A stretch of 55,391 bases of DNA from Beroe ovata (taxonomy: Eukaryota > Ctenophora > Nuda > Beroida > Beroidae). The first letter of the stretch is position 1. Every line of letters begins with the position of its first letter. Position numbers and translations under genes: made by a program. Positions 42,909 through 53,795 of the stretch are shown one piece after another. A model generated the notes under the pieces. That model was not told the DNA's origin. It worked only from the letters and a program-made list of their open reading frames with translations, and searched no databases. The DNA is taken from the NCBI GenBank assembly GCA_946803715.1, contig CAMPET010000014.1, positions 365,012-420,402 on the forward strand, read 5' to 3'.

Positions 42909-45209
42909 CTAAAAACACTTCAATGCAATTTTCATGTTCTTCAACTCTGAAGGCTCTAATTCTGGCTTCATAAAATGTTTGAGGAATACTTTGATTCCAT
43001 TCTTCAAACTGTCTAATGGTAAGGGCTGCAAGCGACCGAATATTTCGGAAACAATAGTCTCAGGATGTGTTAGTATTTTATGGAAGAGTGCCTTGAAGAA
43101 ATCGACCTCATCTGAACCAATGTCCGCGAAATTGACAATTTTGAGTACTGATAAGGAGATTGTTTTAGTAGAAAGGAGCGATGATAAAAGAAGGATAAAG
43201 TTGTTTGTTTTGAGCACAGTCAAAGACTTCAAATCTTTCAGCCTGTCCCAAATTGAAAATTGAGTTGTGATTTGATAGCTCTTGCTGTACTGACAAAACT
43301 TCTTGATAACATTTGTGTAATACGGATTGAATGATTTGCACTTCAGTGCACACAACATGGTCACGTAGATTATCTCACGCTCTTGTTTGTCTTTGATGTT
43401 CAGCTTGAGCATTTTCTCAAAGCAGTGTTCGTAATCTTGAGACGACATGAGGACGCAGAAAACATTTCTCCTCACTTCTGTATTCATGTGATTTTTCTTG
43501 GCAAGTGCAAGGAGTTTACTGTCGAACTGAACCACATTTTCCTTCCTCTCACCCTCCTCTTTTCCCGTCCATGCTGCGCCTACTATCCACCACCTTCCTT
43601 TTTTCTTTGCATCACTGAGATCCGATAATGTCACTTGGAGGTTGTTAGGAGCTCCCTTCACGACAGCTTTGTAAGCTTTTTGAATATCAGTTATGTCTGA
43701 CTTATCATAGTTTGGAATCTTGTTCACATTGTTATTCTTCACAGCAGTGAGGGTGTCCACAAACCAAACGAATCGAGACGATTTTTCAGCCGTTTTAGTG
43801 CCAGTGTCATTGACAATTTGGACAATGTTCTTGAGAGCTTGAGGATCATCTTTTCGTATGTCAAGACCAACTGATTTGAAAATGTACAAAAGGACTTCCA
43901 AGTCTTGCTCTGTGAAGGAATTAAGGAGGGTTCTAATAATGTCAAACACAAGAGTACATGATACAACTTTCAGAGCATACAGGAAACATATCATGGAGAC
44001 AATGTTATTGAGCAACTTTCCGTGCCTCTCTGCCATTTCCTCATTCAACTTGTCAGCAAGGTCTTCCAACAAGGGACTAACGAATTCTGGTCCGATATTT
44101 GTGGACAAACACGCAACAAGAAGCATGTGTTCTGCGCAGAGCCTAGCTGGCATGATCGTATTTATGAGACAGGACTCAGTAATACAGGACAGAACCACCT
44201 TGTTAACTTCACCTCTCGGGTATTCCTGATACACTGCTTCCACGTCAAACAAGATTTGTTTGATATTCGATGTTGACACTCTGTTAACATAGCCTCGGAT
44301 TTTCCTTTGTAAGACAGCATTTGAGTCCATATTCCGAAGATGTGGCGGCACATACGCATTAGATGCTAGTTTTTCGGATTGTGGACTTGCTTCTTCGTCT
44401 TCAGAAGCACACTCTTCCCCGTCAAGGGATTCAAGATCGTCTGGAGACTGTTCATCGTCAGTATCATCGTACATTTCAGGTTCCTCCGTGTCACTCAGAA
44501 GACCATCTTCATCTTCGCACATTGATGCATCTTCTTCACCTTCGGACACGTCTTGCATAGCCTGATCATCGAAATCTGATTCTTGATCAAACTCTGAATC
44601 AGATCTCATCACGTCCTCATCACAATCTGAGTCGAGGTCTTTAAAGAGATCGTTCGCAGCTGCTTCTGCTGATTCTTTTTGACTTGAATTCTTCTCTGCA
44701 TCGTCCTTAAAATCAAGGACATAACCTAAACCATCAGCTTCAATTGACTTCGGATTCTTATCGGATTTACTCTTGTTGAAGCCTAAGCGCTTTTCAATGT
44801 CTTTGATAACTTTATCTTCCTTTTTATTCGCTATCTCTGCTTCTTCTTTCGACATCTTGCTTCCCCCTGACGATTTGTACATCTTTTCTATCTTTGATTG
44901 AAGGGAAACGGCAGTCTCTCTGCTCGGCTTGTAACTTTGCTTAGTTTTCTTTGCCTTTTTAGGACTAATCACAGGATCTGCAGACGGTCCTTCTGGCACT
45001 GGAAGCTTCGCTCCAGCTCTCACAAGAAGATGGTTGATCCGCTTTTCTTTTTTCGCCTCCTTCTTTGCTTTTCTGGACTTCTTCCGATCAAGTTCAAATT
45101 TCGGCTTCCCAATCTTATGCCCAGCCCTGTTTTTCTTCTTCTTTCCGCCCACAAGGTCAGCAATACTCCCAGCAAACCGCTCAAGGTTGGCTTGTCTTTT
45201 CTTCACCAT
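42909..45209 (-). CDS. NOM1: Nucleolar MIF4G/MA3-domain protein NOM1
   Basis: A single long exon, 766 aa. The N-terminus is very basic (KKKKNRAGHKIGKPKFELDRK), like a nucleolar localisation tract. Residues about 180-280 are strongly acidic. YVPPHLRN marks the entry to the MIF4G domain (about 300-490; LQRKIRGYVNRVS, MPARLCAEHMLL). GRWWIVGAAWTG leads into the MA3 domain (about 590-700; MNTEVRRNVFCVLMSSQDYEHCFEKMLKL, KDKQEREIIYVTM, QFSIWDRLKDL). All blocks occur in the same order in human NOM1 and yeast Sgd1, which act in 18S rRNA maturation with DEAH/DEAD helicases. The ATG directly follows an acceptor-like aatttcag, so a non-coding 5' exon or a trans-spliced leader is possible. Confidence 0.95.
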   Translation of the reverse strand: MVKKRQANLERFAGSIADLVGGKKKKNRAGHKIGKPKFELDRKKSRKAKKEAKKEKRINHLLVRAGAKLPVPEGPSADPVISPKKAKKTKQSYKPSRETAVSLQSKIEKMYKSSGGSKMSKEEAEIANKKEDKVIKDIEKRLGFNKSKSDKNPKSIEADGLGYVLDFKDDAEKNSSQKESAEAAANDLFKDLDSDCDEDVMRSDSEFDQESDFDDQAMQDVSEGEEDASMCEDEDGLLSDTEEPEMYDDTDDEQSPDDLESLDGEECASEDEEASPQSEKLASNAYVPPHLRNMDSNAVLQRKIRGYVNRVSTSNIKQILFDVEAVYQEYPRGEVNKVVLSCITESCLINTIMPARLCAEHMLLVACLSTNIGPEFVSPLLEDLADKLNEEMAERHGKLLNNIVSMICFLYALKVVSCTLVFDIIRTLLNSFTEQDLEVLLYIFKSVGLDIRKDDPQALKNIVQIVNDTGTKTAEKSSRFVWFVDTLTAVKNNNVNKIPNYDKSDITDIQKAYKAVVKGAPNNLQVTLSDLSDAKKKGRWWIVGAAWTGKEEGERKENVVQFDSKLLALAKKNHMNTEVRRNVFCVLMSSQDYEHCFEKMLKLNIKDKQEREIIYVTMLCALKCKSFNPYYTNVIKKFCQYSKSYQITTQFSIWDRLKDLKSLTVLKTNNFILLLSSLLSTKTISLSVLKIVNFADIGSDEVDFFKALFHKILTHPETIVSEIFGRLQPLPLDSLKNGIKVFLKHFMKPELEPSELKNMKIALKCF

Positions 45210-45326
45210 CTGAAATTGTTAGGCATGCATAAGGGCGGTTCACCATTTTAAATTGTTAGGTATCCATAACACAGTCATAAGTTGAAAGCTACAGTAATGC
45301 AAATTCATATTCGCATGAGATTCATT

Positions 45327-45601
45327 TTAGGTCAAACCTTTTTTGGTGATATCAGCTAAACGAACTCGTTCCTCTAGCTTTCTTTGATAAGTGTTGATAT
45401 CCCTAATGGATCCTTTCTTTAATTTCTGACAAGAGTGAAACAGTTCAGTGATAGTTTATCACAGTGAATAGATCATGATTCGGAATACTCAAAACTACTC
45501 ACATCCTTATCACTTTTATCAGTCTTGAGCACGTAGTATGTAAATCCAAGGAAGAAAGCGCTAGAAACTCCAAAGATTACATGAGCTTGTCTCATTCCCA
45601 T
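45327..45601 (-). CDS. PET117: PET117-like cytochrome c oxidase assembly factor
   Basis: Two small exons, 45601-45503 and 45425-45327 (198 nt, 65 aa). The N-terminus MGMRQAHVIFGVSSAFFLGFTYYVL is a membrane or import segment. The second exon has LKKGSIRDINTYQRKLEERVRLADI, matching LRDGVIRDIERQIRKKENIRLL of human PET117 (81 aa). PET117 works in the mitochondrial inner membrane, linking haem A synthesis to COX1 assembly. The donor gtgagt and the acceptor cttgtcag are good, and the stop falls right after the conserved helix. It is 117 bp upstream of the NOM1 ATG, on the same strand. Too short and too split for simple open-frame detection. Confidence 0.8.
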
Positions 45602-46062
45602 CAGTTACATTGGAAGGAATCCTAATTGTAGATGCGTTTCAAGGTAAAAGGTACAATCTGTAGTTTCTCTTTCGAACCATAAAGCTGCCAATTGAATTTA
45701 ACGCAGCGAGCCCTTTATAGATGTGTAGATAGAGTGGAATCTTAAACTCTTATAATCAGACATGTTCAATCATGCATACTTTCAATAGGCAAAACAACGT
45801 TATAAGGAAATCAATTATTTACATTACAAATTCTATACTGAATTTCAATGACTGAAAAGAAAACAGAGAATGTAAGTGGGAAATGTTTGGAGCAATACGC
45901 AATGTTAATAGGGGTAATAAATGATTCATCAATTATGAGCATTAAGCATTGAGCATTTACGAAACAAAACTTATTCAGTTTACTAAGGTCACGTAAAATC
46001 CAACGTATTTAACGACAAAGATGACACACACAACCACGATGACTCTCCTCATGATGACGTCA
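45602..46062. other. Intergenic, AT-rich
   Basis: 460 bp between the PET117 start and the ECI2 stop. No exon, repeat or clear regulatory motif was seen. Confidence 0.5.
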
Positions 46063-47859
46063 TCACTTTTTCTTCCTGTTGAGAAACTTCATGATGGCAG
46101 TGATGCACTCGTCCGATAACCAGCGCTCACTGAGCACCTCACACTCGCGCTTGTTAACCTCCAACAGCTTAGCCCTATGCTCATGCCGGATCAGATCTTT
46201 GCTGATCACCATCGACTGAAGATAATTCAGTCGTATACAATGTTCATTGTTCATGAAATGATTTCGAATAAGAGTTTCATATATGAACAAATCAAGTAGG
46301 TAATCGGCCCGACTTGCTTTTAAAGGGACGCTATAACCATAAATTATCTGAGTTGATACTATCCCAGTCCCTCTCCGCTCCCTTACCTGAGGTGGAAGCG
46401 TAGCGAGGTGCTTGACAACTTTGTCTACCTCAGCGTGGAATGTGCCCTCAGTAAATACCCGTGTCACAAGACCTCCATCACAAGCTTCCTGGGCTGTGAT
46501 CTGTCGCTCCGTTAACAACATCTCGTTAGCCTGGGGTGACACGGCTGATAATATGCTACTATAGTGACATATGTGATGTAATGGTGTGACGATTGCCAAA
46601 TCACAATATTATGTGCAGTGTGCACACCGAGAAGAGAAAAAGGAGTTTACAAGGTTCTTCTTGCACCTGATGAAAGTTAGTGTGAAATTCACCTTGGCAA
46701 ACCCGAAAGTACGTGGGAACACGTAGCTAGAACACCCTTCTGGCGACTGTCCGAGACTGACAAAGGGAGTCTTGAAAGTGGAACTATCAGTGCAGTACAC
46801 CAAGTCACACAGACCGAGCGTTGTGACAGGAATACCAATAGCTGGACCATTGACTGCGGCGACTAGCGGTTTCGGGAAGTTGATCATTGCGGCACAAAAC
46901 TCGCTGGGGGACAAATGGGAATAACTTTGGGGACGGGGGTGAATTAGAACCTATCTTTAAGCTGAATGATGTAAAATCATTGTTTATTATCTTGGAAACA
47001 TCCTTACTTGAGGACATCTCTTCCTTTGGCAGCCATCTCCTTAGGGCCCCCTGGCATCTGCTGAGTGAAGTTGCTGAGGTCGTTACCAGCCGAGTACCAC
47101 TTCCCGACCCCTGTCAGTACTGCCACTCGCACAGCTGGGTCAGCAGCCTTAGCATTCAGAACTTCCCCAATTCCCTTATACATCTGAAGAAAACAGTAAG
47201 TTCACCTCCCAAATATTTCTCATGGACAATACGACGGCATAGGATCAGCTTGACATATTTGTATAAATGTACAGTACAGTAGCTGCTGCAGTTTGGTAAT
47301 TCCCCAAACAGGTTTCTTCAGAGTCAATTACCTACTGTACCTACCTCCCAAGTGATGGCGTTGAATTTCTCTGGTCTATTCAACTTGATGGTCAACACTC
47401 CCTCCTCCGATGTTACAGCAAGTCCTGGTATCTCATCTAGACTGCCACTTTCTGCTGCTCCATCTGATTCAACCCCAGCTAGCTCATCGACAAGGGAGAT
47501 GTACGCTTCCTTGGCCGCATCCTGGCTCATGTCACCCAGACTTTTCCATGCGTCGTACTTGGCTTTAGCTACAAAGTTGAAACCGCCAGGCTTTGGGATG
47601 TTGCATGGACCTGCATTCGCCTGTCACGAATAAGACGGATGAATTGGAAGAAACTTCACCATGCCCATGGTATTATAGTTCATATACAAAAAGGCATCAC
47701 CTGTTTAAAAAGTCCGTATATTCTTAGTTTCGCCTCATTTCCAGGGTCTTCAGTGAGAGTGTTTAGCCTTGCTTGTGCAGCTTCGAATCTTGCCGCCACA
47801 TCACTAAAACATCTCACTCTGGATGGAGCTCCGAGGAAGCGGCACACTTGACTCAACAT
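46063..47859 (-). CDS. ECI2: Enoyl-CoA delta isomerase 2 (ACBP plus crotonase domains)
   Basis: Exons 47859-47701, 47620-47345, 47183-47008, 46903-46693, 46530-46387 and 46215-46063 (1119 nt, 372 aa; human ECI2 394). The leader [19 protein letters not shown] is typical of a mitochondrial presequence. An acyl-CoA-binding domain follows ([52 protein letters not shown]). The crotonase domain has [25 protein letters not shown] (oxyanion-hole loop), [27 protein letters not shown] with the likely catalytic Glu, and [14 protein letters not shown]. It shifts 3-enoyl to 2-enoyl-CoA in unsaturated fatty-acid beta-oxidation. The C-terminus is NRKKK, not the peroxisomal SKL of vertebrate ECI2, so this form is probably only mitochondrial. 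Confidence 0.95.
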
Positions 47860-48083
47860 GGGCTATTGGGAAAACTATTTGGCATTTGGAAGATTACTTT
47901 CTCTAAACAGGAATTCAGGATGGACATCGAACTCTAAGCAAAATACGCCGATATTAGATGCAACTGATGAAAGTTCAGCTCCCAATAATTTACAGAGAAT
48001 CATTACAGAAATTCCCAAGTAGATCATTCAATGCAAGTTCAGCAGCTTAAAACGCTTCTCAAAAGTCCTAGTTTGATCTTCCT

Positions 48084-48569
48084 TCAGTAAAATTCAGTAC
48101 ATAGAGAAAGTAGTTTCTTGTATTTTCCATAAGTCCTTAGCTTAACCGAAACGGGTCCATTGATTCTCGTACCCAAGGGTTCCAAGTTATCATTGACAAA
48201 AACGCAATTGTTAGTATCGAATCTTGGGCAGTCCTCCCTATCTCTGACCAAACCAGTGATAACTGCCTTGTACATCTGTCCTTTGTATGTTACCTTGACA
48301 ACACTTCCTACGTGAGCAGTAGTGTCTTTGCCATAATAACCGATCATCTTAATGAACGTGTCGTCAGTTCGCTCTGCTGGTCCGGTGAAGTTGCAGAGCT
48401 TGTGGAGACGAGCTTGTTTCAGTAGGCCTCGCTTGGAAAGCAGTGGTGCTGCTGCAGTGAGGTGAGGTACTGCAGTAGTGACCCGGGGCACTGCTGCAGT
48501 GATAGATGAGCAAAGCGCAGTGGATCTCACACAAGTGGGCAGTGACATACTTCCTGAGTTGGGGATCAT
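48084..48569 (-). CDS. MRPL14: Mitochondrial ribosomal protein uL14m
   Basis: A single exon, 161 aa from the ATG at 48569 (a second ATG is at 48548). The first 45 residues are Ser/Thr/Ala/Val-rich with few acids, consistent with import. The L14 domain is divergent at first (FIKMIGYYGKDTTAHVGSVVKVTYKGQMYKAVI), then clear in CPRFDTNNCVFVNDNLEPLGTRINGPV, where RFD.N..V...D...P.GTRI is the family signature. It belongs to the large mitoribosomal subunit. It is 224 bp upstream of the ECI2 ATG, on the same strand. Confidence 0.85.
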   Translation of the reverse strand: MIPNSGSMSLPTCVRSTALCSSITAAVPRVTTAVPHLTAAAPLLSKRGLLKQARLHKLCNFTGPAERTDDTFIKMIGYYGKDTTAHVGSVVKVTYKGQMYKAVITGLVRDREDCPRFDTNNCVFVNDNLEPLGTRINGPVSVKLRTYGKYKKLLSLCTEFY

Positions 48570-49365
48570 CACTAGTGACTATAATCAAATAATGATTGGA
48601 ATATGATTGTTGTATTAATTTTTGCATGAACTTTCGGCTTATCAATATTCTTATGTGACTTATACGTAGCAAGCCATATCGGTTTTCAAGCTAGAACGTC
48701 ACGGAATTGCATGTTAGTCTTGCATTGCAAATGAGTTTCAAGTTTTCCAATAATATCGATTCATTTGTCGAGAGTTATTTCATCAGTAATTGAGATGCTG
48801 TCACTGACACTAACAACAGTTCTTTTCACGGTGTCAACAAGTTTTCTGTGCTAGTGTCAGCAGCAGTCAAGTGTCAGCACGTTAAGATAAAGACGAATTT
48901 CAGATGATGAGACTCTCGTCAGTAATTATAATGCTAATGCACAGACCTCACTTGAGTGACGGGCGACAGTCACAAGCTCTGTTTCTGGCAATTTTTGATG
49001 ACTTATATCGAACTTTATACCTTAGTCTTCGATTAACATTTCGGTAACATAAAGTGGGTATTCATTCTTACCTAAGAACTTTGTTTTTATCTGACTTTAA
49101 CCGAAACGAGAAAAGAAAATGGAAATTGACAAATAAATGTACAGTTAGTTACATAATATACATTATACATACACATGTATTACACAAGCTTATAAAACCA
49201 GTATAAGCAGATACCTATATAAATAAGTTATTATGAATTTTGTTGAATATTCTGATGTGATTTACTGATAATTAAAGGGGCTTCATTTCCTGTGATGTGA
49301 TTTAAGCGCCAGGAATGGAGAGTATAGCATCCAACTACATTATACAATTTGTGATAGTTCCCACT
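48570..49365. other. Intergenic
   Basis: About 800 bp. It contains tgtcag-rich near repeats (agtgtcagcagcagtcaagtgtcagcacg at about 48852-48880). No exon was recognised. Confidence 0.5.
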
Positions 49366-52300
49366 TTACACGAGTTTTCCTTCCCTACGCGCTTCTTCTC
49401 TCATCTTGCGTTCTTGCTGCTTCTTGAACCTCTCCAACTCCTGAAAAACATTTCACCGTGTAGTAGAGTATGGATACCGAGTGATGCCTCAGGGAAGTAG
49501 GAAAGCCTCGGAGTTCCACTTTCGCTCGATTTAGCGTCCAAAAATATCTCAGGCTTTTCCGTGAAAATCGTTTAAAAATCGATACCGCCATTTCGGCTGT
49601 CATGGACTCCAGTGTACAACTTCAAGAGTACAATTAATTACAAGACACACTTCCAAACTCGTGGGGTCAAAGTAGCCTAAGTTTACAGAACCGAGCCATG
49701 GAAATGCATGGCATGTTTTTGATAGTAGATCACGAATCTGAACCAATTTTCGAGGCATAGCATCACGAAAACGGCAGAATCGTACTGTGTCATAATAATC
49801 AATGATCACAGTTGAGTATTATTACCTCGTCTTTCTGCGACCGGACGGAATCAATGATGTTCTCATTATACTTGGAGTCCTTGGTGGGGTCTTCAGGTAG
49901 CACTGCCTCCGCCTAGGGTGGAGTGGGGGTCAGTGCTGGGCAGTGATCTCAAGCAATGGTCCGTCATTAATCTATGTTTAGGATCTTGAAGTTCACATGT
50001 TGTAGCGCCGAAGCCCGAACGAGCAACGTACCCAGGGCGGGTAGGTACATGAAGGACTTACTTCTTGTGGGAAAGTTGACAAGAACAATTGCTTCCATTG
50101 ATCAAGCGGGGACCTGAACAAATGCTACCGATTATCCCTAGTGTTGATTGAAGTCATCACAAGACTCGCTAGCAACATTGTCAGCTCAAGACACCACAAT
50201 GTGGGAATCAAGGCATGCATCGGGTGATCGGAAAGGTGATCGGAAAGAGTGCGTGAGTTACCAGTATAGTGAGGGTGAGGACAGTGAGTTGTATGCGTCT
50301 AAAGGTGAGCTACTGAAATAGTGAGTCATTGCTAACACTATATTTTACAATGATCTCGAGTGAAGCACCACTGTGTGAAATAGTTTACCTAGCTCCAACC
50401 ACTGAAGAAGGGCTACCAATCTGACTTATGGCATCCATACCAGCCAACACGTAGATAGGCTTGTTGTGGTCAGTCTGTGGCGTCTTACTGGTTGACAAAG
50501 ACGGGTGAGAAGGGATGAGTCACAACACAGACTTGTCTCATCATGTAGCGGCTTAATCGATGTAAACTGCTTATTGTTACCTGAGTTGTGTTTTGAACAC
50601 AAGGTGGCCGAGTAGTCCTCGAGTTTTCATCACCAGTGCTTCCATTTTAGAGCTGAAAAACTAACCGGACAGGACTGTTACTACCATGTGATAACTTGAT
50701 CACGTACTCGATTTTACAAGAGATGAACTCACACACTTACGCATAGATGTGCACCGTGATGATGAGCTACGTAGCGCAGCGTCCTCGAGATAATCTTCTT
50801 CTTCTCCGGATCGAAATTCTGGAACTCGTCGTACTTGGATCCGATTATGGTGATGGGAATAGGGATCAGATCGACCGTATCTCTGTCAGGGTGGTCCGAT
50901 CCATATCTCGACAAGCAGTCAGCAATCAACAGATTAGCGTCACTGTTCAAATTAAATAGTTACATAACTGTGTGTTTTTCATGAAAAAGGAAAGTGCCAC
51001 GAAGGGGTTGCAATTTCGAAAGCGGTAATAGGAGTTATCTTATAAACCTTGGACATTCTAGCTTCAGTTCGGCTATAACTTTCTTTACTCGTAGTTTTAT
51101 CGTGCTTAGTAAACTCTCAATGGTGGTCCAAATGGTCTCTGGTTTACTCAGGTCGACACAAATCACAACACTGAGGTTCCGAATGCAGTGTTTCGTTATG
51201 GGAACCTGAGCAGAAAAGTTACAGCATAAGCGAATACTTGAAAGAAATGAGACAAGGTACCAAATTTCGGTGGTTGAAATTGATCATGAAATACCTCAAT
51301 CAGGTTTGAGAGTGCAATGCCGCCACCCAATTCCCAAACATGGGCCACGTCCTTGTGGAGATTGTTGTTCTTTGACCTCCTCCCAAATGTATACTCAAGA
51401 GCAGTGGTTGCTTTCGGTTGTTCATCCCTGGAATGGACAATCGATCTAAATCATTCAATTTCCAAGCATTCCACCCTGCTACTTTCTCACTTCAGCAATA
51501 CCTGTCAAGAAAACGAAGAATAATGCTTGTTTTGGCAGAAGATTTGGCGCCCACGACGAAGAGTGTACTTTCAGCGCTCTTATTTGCGTTCTCCTGTACC
51601 ACGCCTGAGGCATCACTCACGATTATGAACATATAAAGAATAAACATACCAAATCTAAATGATTTTAGTGCTGAAAATTCGATAACATCTGGCTCATGCG
51701 ATCGGATTGTTTTATTATAATGTTCATGGCTTTCGATAATATGATGCTTTCCATTCCTATGCTTTGAATCAAGAGATTTGACTTAAACTTGAGATCGTAA
51801 GTTCCTTTCTCTTACCCTTTGGAGCAGAATTGTAGATGCTGAGTTCAATCTTATCACAACTACATACTTAGTACAAAAATGCATTGGTTTTTGAAGTTCA
51901 ATACCATGCGCATTGCACAACATTACACAGGATAATCACATACAAACAGTTACCTGGGAACATAAGACATGGCTTCAGAAATGGCCCTGATATTGTACAA
52001 ATGATGGGAAAGGTAACAAAACAGTGATGTTGAAGTCCGAAAACAAATCATTTAGTATTATAGCTGAGTAACGATGACTTTGCTCTATTACCTTTTCCAT
52101 CAACCCCTTTATTAAAGTTGAGCTCGGCTCTCTCAGTAACTTGGATGCACAAATCCCAAATACTCTTTGTTTGTGGCAAGCTCCTGTGTCAAGAAATATC
52201 ATTACTGGTGAGATAATGAGATATTTCACACATTGAAACATTATAGAATACAATACACTTTTTATCATTTTTCACGTGCATAACCACTATACTGACTTAG

Positions 52301-52373
52301 TAGGAGCATTACTGTCTTCATCATCAAAGCTCATATCTGGAGGCTTGATAGAATCATATGCTGCTTTAGGCAT
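49366..52373 (-). CDS. DYNC2LI1: Cytoplasmic dynein 2 light intermediate chain 1
   Basis: Eleven exons: 52373-52297, 52183-52092, 51604-51502, 51427-51295, 51205-51048, 50942-50733, 50652-50581, 50487-50389, 50113-50062, 49912-49826 and 49440-49366 (1158 nt, 385 aa; human 351). Recognisable: [10 protein letters not shown] near the start, the Ras-like P-loop GAKSSAKTS (75-83), [126 protein letters not shown]. It is the retrograde intraflagellar-transport dynein subunit, acting in cilia. Exon 6 ends at the gtgagt donor at 50732, not the earlier gtaagt, because only that keeps frame. An acceptor-like ttacag precedes the ATG by one base. Confidence 0.95.
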
Positions 52374-52647
52374 CCTGTAAGTGATCAGTGGAGATTTTCC
52401 AGATACAATCATAGATTTATAAATGAAAAAAGTTACCCAAAAGTAAAGATCTTAGGAATTGATTATTTTGCTTGGAATCAATACATAATGTTACTTATTC
52501 ATATTCAAAAGTTAGGTATGTGCCAGTTATTCAAAAAAATCACTGTTCACTGTAAGACAGTTAGAACAAAGTTTCTAAAACAGAAAAGGTTGAAAAATAA
52601 AAATTCAGCCTGATAAAATTCTGTGAAATGAATAATAACAATATTGG

Positions 52648-53481
52648 TCAAAAGTATTTATTATTCTCCCAATCATACAGCTTGCTATGGCGATAAAATT
52701 GACCATTAGGAGAACCTTCAGGTAGTGTGCAAACCATAACTGGGGTTTCAGCACCTTCATCAATTGTCAAGTGTCCTTTATGGCTTGACATGTCAGTAGC
52801 AACATATCCAGGACAGCAGCAGTTTATCAATATGTTCCTCTCATCTTTCATAAGCTTTTTCCCAAGAACACGAGTATGTGCAGTCAAAAGACACTTTGAA
52901 AAAGAATAAGCAGAATCCTTCTTGAAAATTGAATAGTCATCTTTCTTTACAGCATCAATGTATTGGTGATATATATCCATAAGATCTTCCTCTGACAGTG
53001 ATTCATTGAGCAGCCTTCTCCTTACAGGATTATTGCTGTCTGGGAAACTGTTATTCAAAACACCAGACATTGAAGATACTTGACAAATCCTACCACCAAC
53101 TCTCAGTATAGGCAATAGCTCTTTAGTCAAATTGACTGTAGCTATGAAATTGGTTTCAGTTGTAACAGTAGCCTTCTCCGATAAGGGAGCAGTACTTGCA
53201 CATTTATATGCAATGCCTGCATTGTTGCAAAGAATATCAATCCCACCATACTTGTTAATCACTTTCTCTTTGAAAAACTTAATGGACTGGACATCAGTAA
53301 TGTCAAGCAATTCAAACTCAACACTTAAACCTTCCTTGAGAAGATTCTCCTTGGCTTCTAATCCCCTCTCTTTATTTCTGGCTGTCAGGATCACAGTGCC
53401 ATCAACATTTTTACAGAGGGCTCTTACAATTCCAAAGCCAATCCCCTTATTTGCTCCCGTCACAACAGATATGAATGGCAT
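52648..53481 (-). CDS. CBR1: Carbonyl reductase 1-like short-chain dehydrogenase
   Basis: An intronless coding region, 277 aa, the same length as human CBR1. The ATG at 53481 was chosen because the conserved start MPFISVVTGANKGIG begins there; the open frame runs 26 codons further up, through tttcccag at about 53515-53508, an apparent acceptor. Rossmann Gly motif TGANKGIG (8-15), CNNAGIA (85-91), Ser137/138 and catalytic Tyr192 with Lys196 (YSFSK), then NCCCPGYVATDM and a GAETPV block, as in CBR1. It reduces quinones, prostaglandins and other carbonyls with NADPH in the cytosol. The segment is more AT-rich than its neighbours, and the lack of introns in the coding part could reflect retroposition or a single 5' intron. 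Confidence 0.93.
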   Translation of the reverse strand: MPFISVVTGANKGIGFGIVRALCKNVDGTVILTARNKERGLEAKENLLKEGLSVEFELLDITDVQSIKFFKEKVINKYGGIDILCNNAGIAYKCASTAPLSEKATVTTETNFIATVNLTKELLPILRVGGRICQVSSMSGVLNNSFPDSNNPVRRRLLNESLSEEDLMDIYHQYIDAVKKDDYSIFKKDSAYSFSKCLLTAHTRVLGKKLMKDERNILINCCCPGYVATDMSSHKGHLTIDEGAETPVMVCTLPEGSPNGQFYRHSKLYDWENNKYF

Positions 53482-53795
53482 CACCTTCTCTACATTCACC
53501 CACAAGTTCTGGGAAAGATTAGAAATAAGAGAGCTTTTGTAAAATTGAAAACTACACACTCAAAAACGCGAATTTTGCGCCTTTTCTATAAAAACGACCT
53601 ATATAAAATTATATATCATCTGGAAGCTCTCATTTAGCAGTAGAGATCGGAAGTATGGGCCACTTTGTCAGAAGTTATTTAATTATGACCGATTCTGTGA
53701 AATCAAGCCATGTACATCAAAAATCGTTCCTCGAGACAAAATCTTTCCACAAAAATTTTACCAGGGCGAATGCGCAATTTGATTGGCCACTGAGT

